From: Enterobacter sp. RIT418
GTDB taxonomy: Bacteria > Pseudomonadota > Gammaproteobacteria > Enterobacterales > Enterobacteriaceae
NCBI RefSeq assembly: GCF_003057745.1
Contig: NZ_QBJD02000010.1
Coordinates: 124,001 to 188,000, forward strand
Reading direction: 5' to 3'
DNA length: 64,000 nt
The notes under the pieces were generated by a model that was not told the DNA's origin, searched no databases, and was given only the letters and a program-made list of their open reading frames with translations. Of this stretch, positions 60,902 to 64,000 are shown piece by piece. Numbering within the stretch: position 1 is the stretch's first letter; every line of letters begins with the position of its first letter. The position numbers were made by a program, and so were the translations under genes.

Positions 60902-60926
60902 GGTTGCCTGATGATGTCAGGCAACC
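60902..60926 (+). terminator. Hairpin after mppA
   Basis: GGTTGCCTGA-TGATG-TCAGGCAACC is a perfect 10-bp stem, 11 bases beyond the mppA stop. No T-run follows on either strand, so it may act by stabilising the 3' end. Confidence 0.6.
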
Positions 60927-61019
60927 ATCGCTAATGCCAAATGTGCGGAAAACCGTATCCAGGCAGGACCTACTTAACACTGGACATCAAGTTCCAAAAA
61001 CTCATCTACAGACGGCTTA

Positions 61020-62081
61020 TCAGTCGTGGTGTGCGTTTTGCTGCATGGCCTCATCCATAATGGCGTTAACCTGCTTCATCACCGTTACTGCCTCATTCAC
61101 GCCTTTCGCTTCCTGTTCTTTTACCCACTTAGCCTGTGCGGCCCGGTAGCGGGTGGTGGTTTGCCATTGCGCAACTTCTTGCGGTTTCAAGATGCGCACT
61201 GTTGCCCCGGCTTTACGTAAATCATCTATCTGGGTATCAAAGCTGTGGTCCATCACTGGGCCTAAAGACTGATACGCAGTTTGCGCTGCGCGCTGGATCG
61301 CCGCCTGGTCTTCCGGGGATAACCTGTCCCAGGTATTTTTGTTCATTGCCAGAATGTAGAGGTGTCCTAGCCACAGATCTCTTGAGATCAGCACGTTTGG
61401 CGCGTACTGATACGCTTTCAGATCGTAACCGCTGTCAACGTTCAGCATCATGCCGTCAATCGCGCCGGTTTTCAGCGCGTTATAGGTTGGATCGCCCCAG
61501 GGCATGGTTACCGGCGTCGCGCCCGCATTTTGCAGAAAATCCCGGTGCCAGAAGCTGGCAGCGCGCCATGTGCCGCCCTTAATCTCGCCCAGATCCGGCA
61601 TCGCTTTTCTGCTGAAAAAGGCCAGCGGGTAGCCGGTTTCCATAAAAACGCTCACCACATTATTTTTCTTCAGCTCTGCCGGCAAGGCGGGAATGTCAGC
61701 GTATACGTGGCGGAAGAATGCAACCTGTTGTGCACCCGCTGGGCCGACAGGAAAGCTTTTGAAGATCTGATGCAGCGGTAACCGTTCGGCGTTGTACTCC
61801 GGCACAACGGTTGCCATATCAACATCGCCCATGCTGACCTTGCCTAACGCCTCATAGCTGGTGTTAAGCTCGCCGCCCCAGTGTGCGTCGATCTTCAGGC
61901 GACCCTGCGACTCTTTTTCAATTGCCGGGAAAAATACGTCGTTAATGAAACGGGTACGCATACCGCCCAGCGGCTCATGATCGCTGTAAGCGAGAATTTC
62001 GGTAGCTGATGCAGCAGCGGGCAGTAGCGATATGGTAAGTAAAAGGGCCATCAGCGTTTTATGTGAATATCCAGTTTTCAT
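61020..62081 (-). CDS. TRAP transporter solute-binding protein, DctP type, orphan
   Basis: A 353-residue periplasmic binding protein of the TRAP (DctP/SiaP) family. A signal peptide of about 27 residues ends in ASATE. The core reads GGELNTSYEALGKVSMGDVD, then KGGTWRAASF, where the Arg matches the conserved carboxylate-binding arginine of TRAP binding proteins. The C-terminal WDRLSPEDQAAIQRAAQ is typical. TRAP systems import organic and sugar acids with a DctQ/DctM membrane pair, but no such genes occur in this window. It lies 33 bases after the NTF2-like gene on the same strand, so they are probably one operon. The substrate is unknown. Confidence 0.85.
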   Translation of the reverse strand: MKTGYSHKTLMALLLTISLLPAAASATEILAYSDHEPLGGMRTRFINDVFFPAIEKESQGRLKIDAHWGGELNTSYEALGKVSMGDVDMATVVPEYNAERLPLHQIFKSFPVGPAGAQQVAFFRHVYADIPALPAELKKNNVVSVFMETGYPLAFFSRKAMPDLGEIKGGTWRAASFWHRDFLQNAGATPVTMPWGDPTYNALKTGAIDGMMLNVDSGYDLKAYQYAPNVLISRDLWLGHLYILAMNKNTWDRLSPEDQAAIQRAAQTAYQSLGPVMDHSFDTQIDDLRKAGATVRILKPQEVAQWQTTTRYRAAQAKWVKEQEAKGVNEAVTVMKQVNAIMDEAMQQNAHHD

Positions 62082-62114
62082 GCGTGTCCTTCGCGTTGGT
62101 GAAAGATTAAAGCG

Positions 62115-62726
62115 TTATTCGGCGTTGCCATGAGAGATCTTCTCTCTATCCGCCAGCCAGCGCTGACCTGCTTCCTTCATTTGCTTTTCAAGGTCGCTGC
62201 CGCGAGTCGCGAAAACGCGGTTTACCGGGAAGCCGCTTTTATCCAGCAGATAAGCCAGCGCGGCGTATTCGCGCGGATACTTCGCCACCGTTTCTTGATC
62301 AATATCGACGATGCCGAGCGGGAAGGTGAAGCTGCCCATATCGTAAATACTCTGGCGGTGAAACAGTTTCCAGACACCGTTGCGTTTTTCTGCCATGTCA
62401 TAAAAGCGGTTGTGGGTGGTGCAGCCGATATTCAGCTTCACATTTTCAGCGACGATCATCGCGTTAGTTTCTACAATCGCCCTGGTGGCGTCGGCATTGA
62501 AGGTCACGACCGGCGTACCGATCAGATGTTTTGTCCGAGCGTCTGATGCGCCCATGCGCATTGAGCCGTCGACAAAATCACTGGCCAGACCTTCAAACCA
62601 GGTGATTTCAATAGTGCCATCCGGGTGGAACAGATCGCGAAGCTGTTCCCACTCGCCCAGATCGCGGTGGATCCATCCTGTAAGCAGGTCGGTAATTTGT
62701 TGACGATCGTCCAGATAAGTATGCAT
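62115..62726 (-). CDS. NTF2/SnoaL-like protein
   Basis: A 203-residue protein with a SnoaL-like/NTF2 fold over about residues 5-150: DDRQQITDLLTGWIHRDLGE, DLFHPDGTIEITWFEG and GCTTHNRFYDMAEKRNGVWK. A C-terminal extension of about 50 residues follows. Relatives include small dehydratases, isomerases and ring-hydroxylating dioxygenase beta subunits. His32 in the LFHPDG segment could be functional. There is no signal peptide, so it is cytoplasmic. It is the first gene of a two-gene unit with the TRAP binding protein and is divergent from a LysR gene. The reaction cannot be told from the sequence. Confidence 0.75.
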   Translation of the reverse strand: MHTYLDDRQQITDLLTGWIHRDLGEWEQLRDLFHPDGTIEITWFEGLASDFVDGSMRMGASDARTKHLIGTPVVTFNADATRAIVETNAMIVAENVKLNIGCTTHNRFYDMAEKRNGVWKLFHRQSIYDMGSFTFPLGIVDIDQETVAKYPREYAALAYLLDKSGFPVNRVFATRGSDLEKQMKEAGQRWLADREKISHGNAE

Positions 62727-62757
62727 AGCGTGTCAGCTCTTGATGAAGGAGGGACTT

Positions 62758-62800
62758 CAGTTTGATCGCGATTATAGATAAAATCCAGTAGATCAAACTG
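62758..62800. promoter_or_regulatory. Perfect 10-bp inverted repeat in the divergent intergenic region
   Basis: CAGTTTGATC (62758-62767) and its exact reverse complement GATCAAACTG (62791-62800) are separated by 23 bases, so the arm centres are 33 bases apart. A third partial copy, CAGTTTAAAT, is at 62811-62820. TATAAT on the minus strand (62776-62771) could be the -10 element of the NTF2-like gene. This looks like the operator of the adjacent LysR regulator. Confidence 0.75.
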
Positions 62801-62838
62801 ACCAATTATTCAGTTTAAATGAATGATGAGGGTAGTAT

Positions 62839-63738
62839 ATGGAGCTGCGTCACCTGCGCTATTTTCTCGCCGTCGCGGAGGAGGGCCATTTTGGGCGCGC
62901 CGCTGAGCGGTTAAATATTGTACCGCCTGCGCTCAGTATGCAAATCAAAGCGCTGGAAGAGGAACTGGGCGGTCCACTATTTATGCGCACCAGCCGGAAA
63001 GTAGAGCTGACAGAAGCAGGGCGGTTGTTGCAGGTAGAGGCGCAGCGCACCCTGGATCAGGCTGAAAACGCCCGACTGACGGTACAGCGCTCGATACGCG
63101 GCGAGAGCGGTCGGGTGCGCGTTGGTTTTGCTGGTAATGCCGTGTTCAGCGGAAAATTAACAAAAGATATGCGAGCGTTTCGCAAAGCCTATCCTGATGC
63201 TGAACTGGTGGCGCGTGAAGTCGCACCGCTGTTGCAGGCGGAGGCTATCCTCTCCGGGCAGCTCGATATTGGTTATACACCCGATCACAGCCTCCTTCAC
63301 GCGCCGGGACTGTTGTCTGAAACGGTCGGTGTCTGGAAACGTCTGGTGGCAATCGCCGACAATCATCCGCTGGCCGAACGTCCTTATCTGACGGTGGATA
63401 TGTTGGCGGATGAGCCGATTGTTTTTTACGATAGTCACAGCGCGGATGATCGGCTTTACACGGCGCTCACCACGCTACTGGGCCGCGCCCCCCAGACTGC
63501 GCATCGTACCTCCAGCACCCTGAGCGTCCTCACCCTGGCGGCCGCAGGACAAGGGCTGGCGCTGGTTCCAGAGCCGCTGCTGAATATTTCTATTCCGGGG
63601 TTGGTGTACCGTCGATTGGATGCTCCGGAACTGTCGGCTAATCTGATGCTGATCAGCCGAATGATAGAGAATAGCGGCGCTGTACAGGCTTTCCTGACCA
63701 TCGCGCGTGAAAATGCACGGCCAGAACATAGAGTGTAA
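62839..63738 (+). CDS. LysR-family transcriptional regulator
   Basis: A 299-residue LysR-type regulator of the BenM/CatM/CbbR side of the family. The N-terminal helix-turn-helix is in GRAAERLNIVPPALSMQIKA, with LFMRTSRKVELTEAG after it. The effector domain starts near residue 90 with VRVGFAGNAVFS. It is divergent from the NTF2-like gene with a 112-base gap, the usual layout for a LysR protein controlling its neighbour. The start has GAGGGTAG upstream. The inducer is unknown, perhaps an acid bound by the TRAP protein. Confidence 0.92.
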   Translation: MELRHLRYFLAVAEEGHFGRAAERLNIVPPALSMQIKALEEELGGPLFMRTSRKVELTEAGRLLQVEAQRTLDQAENARLTVQRSIRGESGRVRVGFAGNAVFSGKLTKDMRAFRKAYPDAELVAREVAPLLQAEAILSGQLDIGYTPDHSLLHAPGLLSETVGVWKRLVAIADNHPLAERPYLTVDMLADEPIVFYDSHSADDRLYTALTTLLGRAPQTAHRTSSTLSVLTLAAAGQGLALVPEPLLNISIPGLVYRRLDAPELSANLMLISRMIENSGAVQAFLTIARENARPEHRV

Positions 63739-63801
63739 GCACAGCAAGCCATACTTGTTTGGTTTCCTGTTAACGCAAGGTAACCACGGCTAAATCCAGA
63801 G

Positions 63802-63831
63802 CTGGCGCATTTTGCCGCGCCAGTTTCTCCT
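63802..63831 (+). terminator. Terminator after the LysR gene
   Basis: CTGGCGC at 63802-63808 pairs with GCGCCAG at 63817-63823 and is followed by TTTCTCCTT. The remaining sequence to 64000 is AT-rich and shows no gene. Confidence 0.65.
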
Positions 63832-64000
63832 TCTTAGCATCTCCCGCCACAGCAGAAAGCACCACTCTTCTGTCCTGATTTTTGACATGAATAATTAAAG
63901 CAATTGTCAGTTACGGAGATATGAAAAGCTCTCTTATTTAATTGACCGGGAGCTTAAATAATTAAATCACGACTGCCGTTCAGATTCCTTTTGATATATC

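Noticed and set aside
60902..60926. Attachment site or integration scar after mppA
   Set aside because: The perfect palindrome at the backbone/module junction was considered as an att site, but there is no second copy beyond the LysR gene and no integrase, so it is listed only as a 3'-end hairpin.
62742..62754. Shine-Dalgarno-like GAAGGAGGG on the plus strand in the LysR divergent gap
   Set aside because: No start codon follows at a suitable distance on the plus strand, so no small gene is called.

Overview
This window looks like chromosome of an Enterobacteriaceae member. GC content is moderately high and the gene order from trp through topA, cysB, acnA, ribA, pyrF, rnb, fabI, sap, psp, ycj and tyrR to mppA follows the Escherichia coli backbone. 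The DSF synthase gene rpfF next to rpfR, the intact ycjV and the uninterrupted ycj cluster suggest an Enterobacter/Lelliottia/Cronobacter-like organism rather than E. coli K-12. The genus is an inference. No phage, insertion sequence, CRISPR array, tRNA or rRNA was seen.

Layout. 1-3552: start of the trp operon on the minus strand (promoter, operator, leader peptide, attenuator, trpE, trpGD, start of trpCF). 3629-9079: rnm, yciO, rluB, btuR, yciK, sohB and yciN. 9080-16966: topA, cysB, a group of three small genes (ymiA, yciX, ymiC) and acnA. 17079-22849: ribA, pgpB, lapAB, pyrF-yciH, osmB and yciT. 22887-26133: yciZ, then rpfF and rpfR, a fatty-acid signal synthase facing its cyclic-di-GMP receptor, with a structured terminator-like leader just before rpfF. 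26445-35802: rnb, yciW, fabI and the sapABCDF operon. 35891-38570: the phage-shock genes pspF and pspABCD, with no pspE.

38719-52507 is a complete carbohydrate cluster: ycjMNOPQRSTUV, ompG and the LacI-family gene ycjW. It has a porin, a binding protein, two permeases and an ATPase for uptake. It also has dehydrogenases and an epimerase that turn D-gulosides into D-glucosides, two glycoside phosphorylases and a beta-phosphoglucomutase. The same 14-bp operator-like sequence occurs at the ycjM promoter and again just before ycjU. 52664-60890: ycjXF behind a heat-shock-like promoter, tyrR, tpx, and the murein-peptide genes ycjG, mpaA and mppA.

60891-64000 departs from the E. coli order after mppA. 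A LysR-type regulator is divergent from a two-gene unit coding for an NTF2/SnoaL-like protein and a TRAP-type binding protein without membrane subunits. A perfect 10-bp inverted repeat lies in the divergent intergenic region. This module and the rpfF leader are the parts least explained by known biology.
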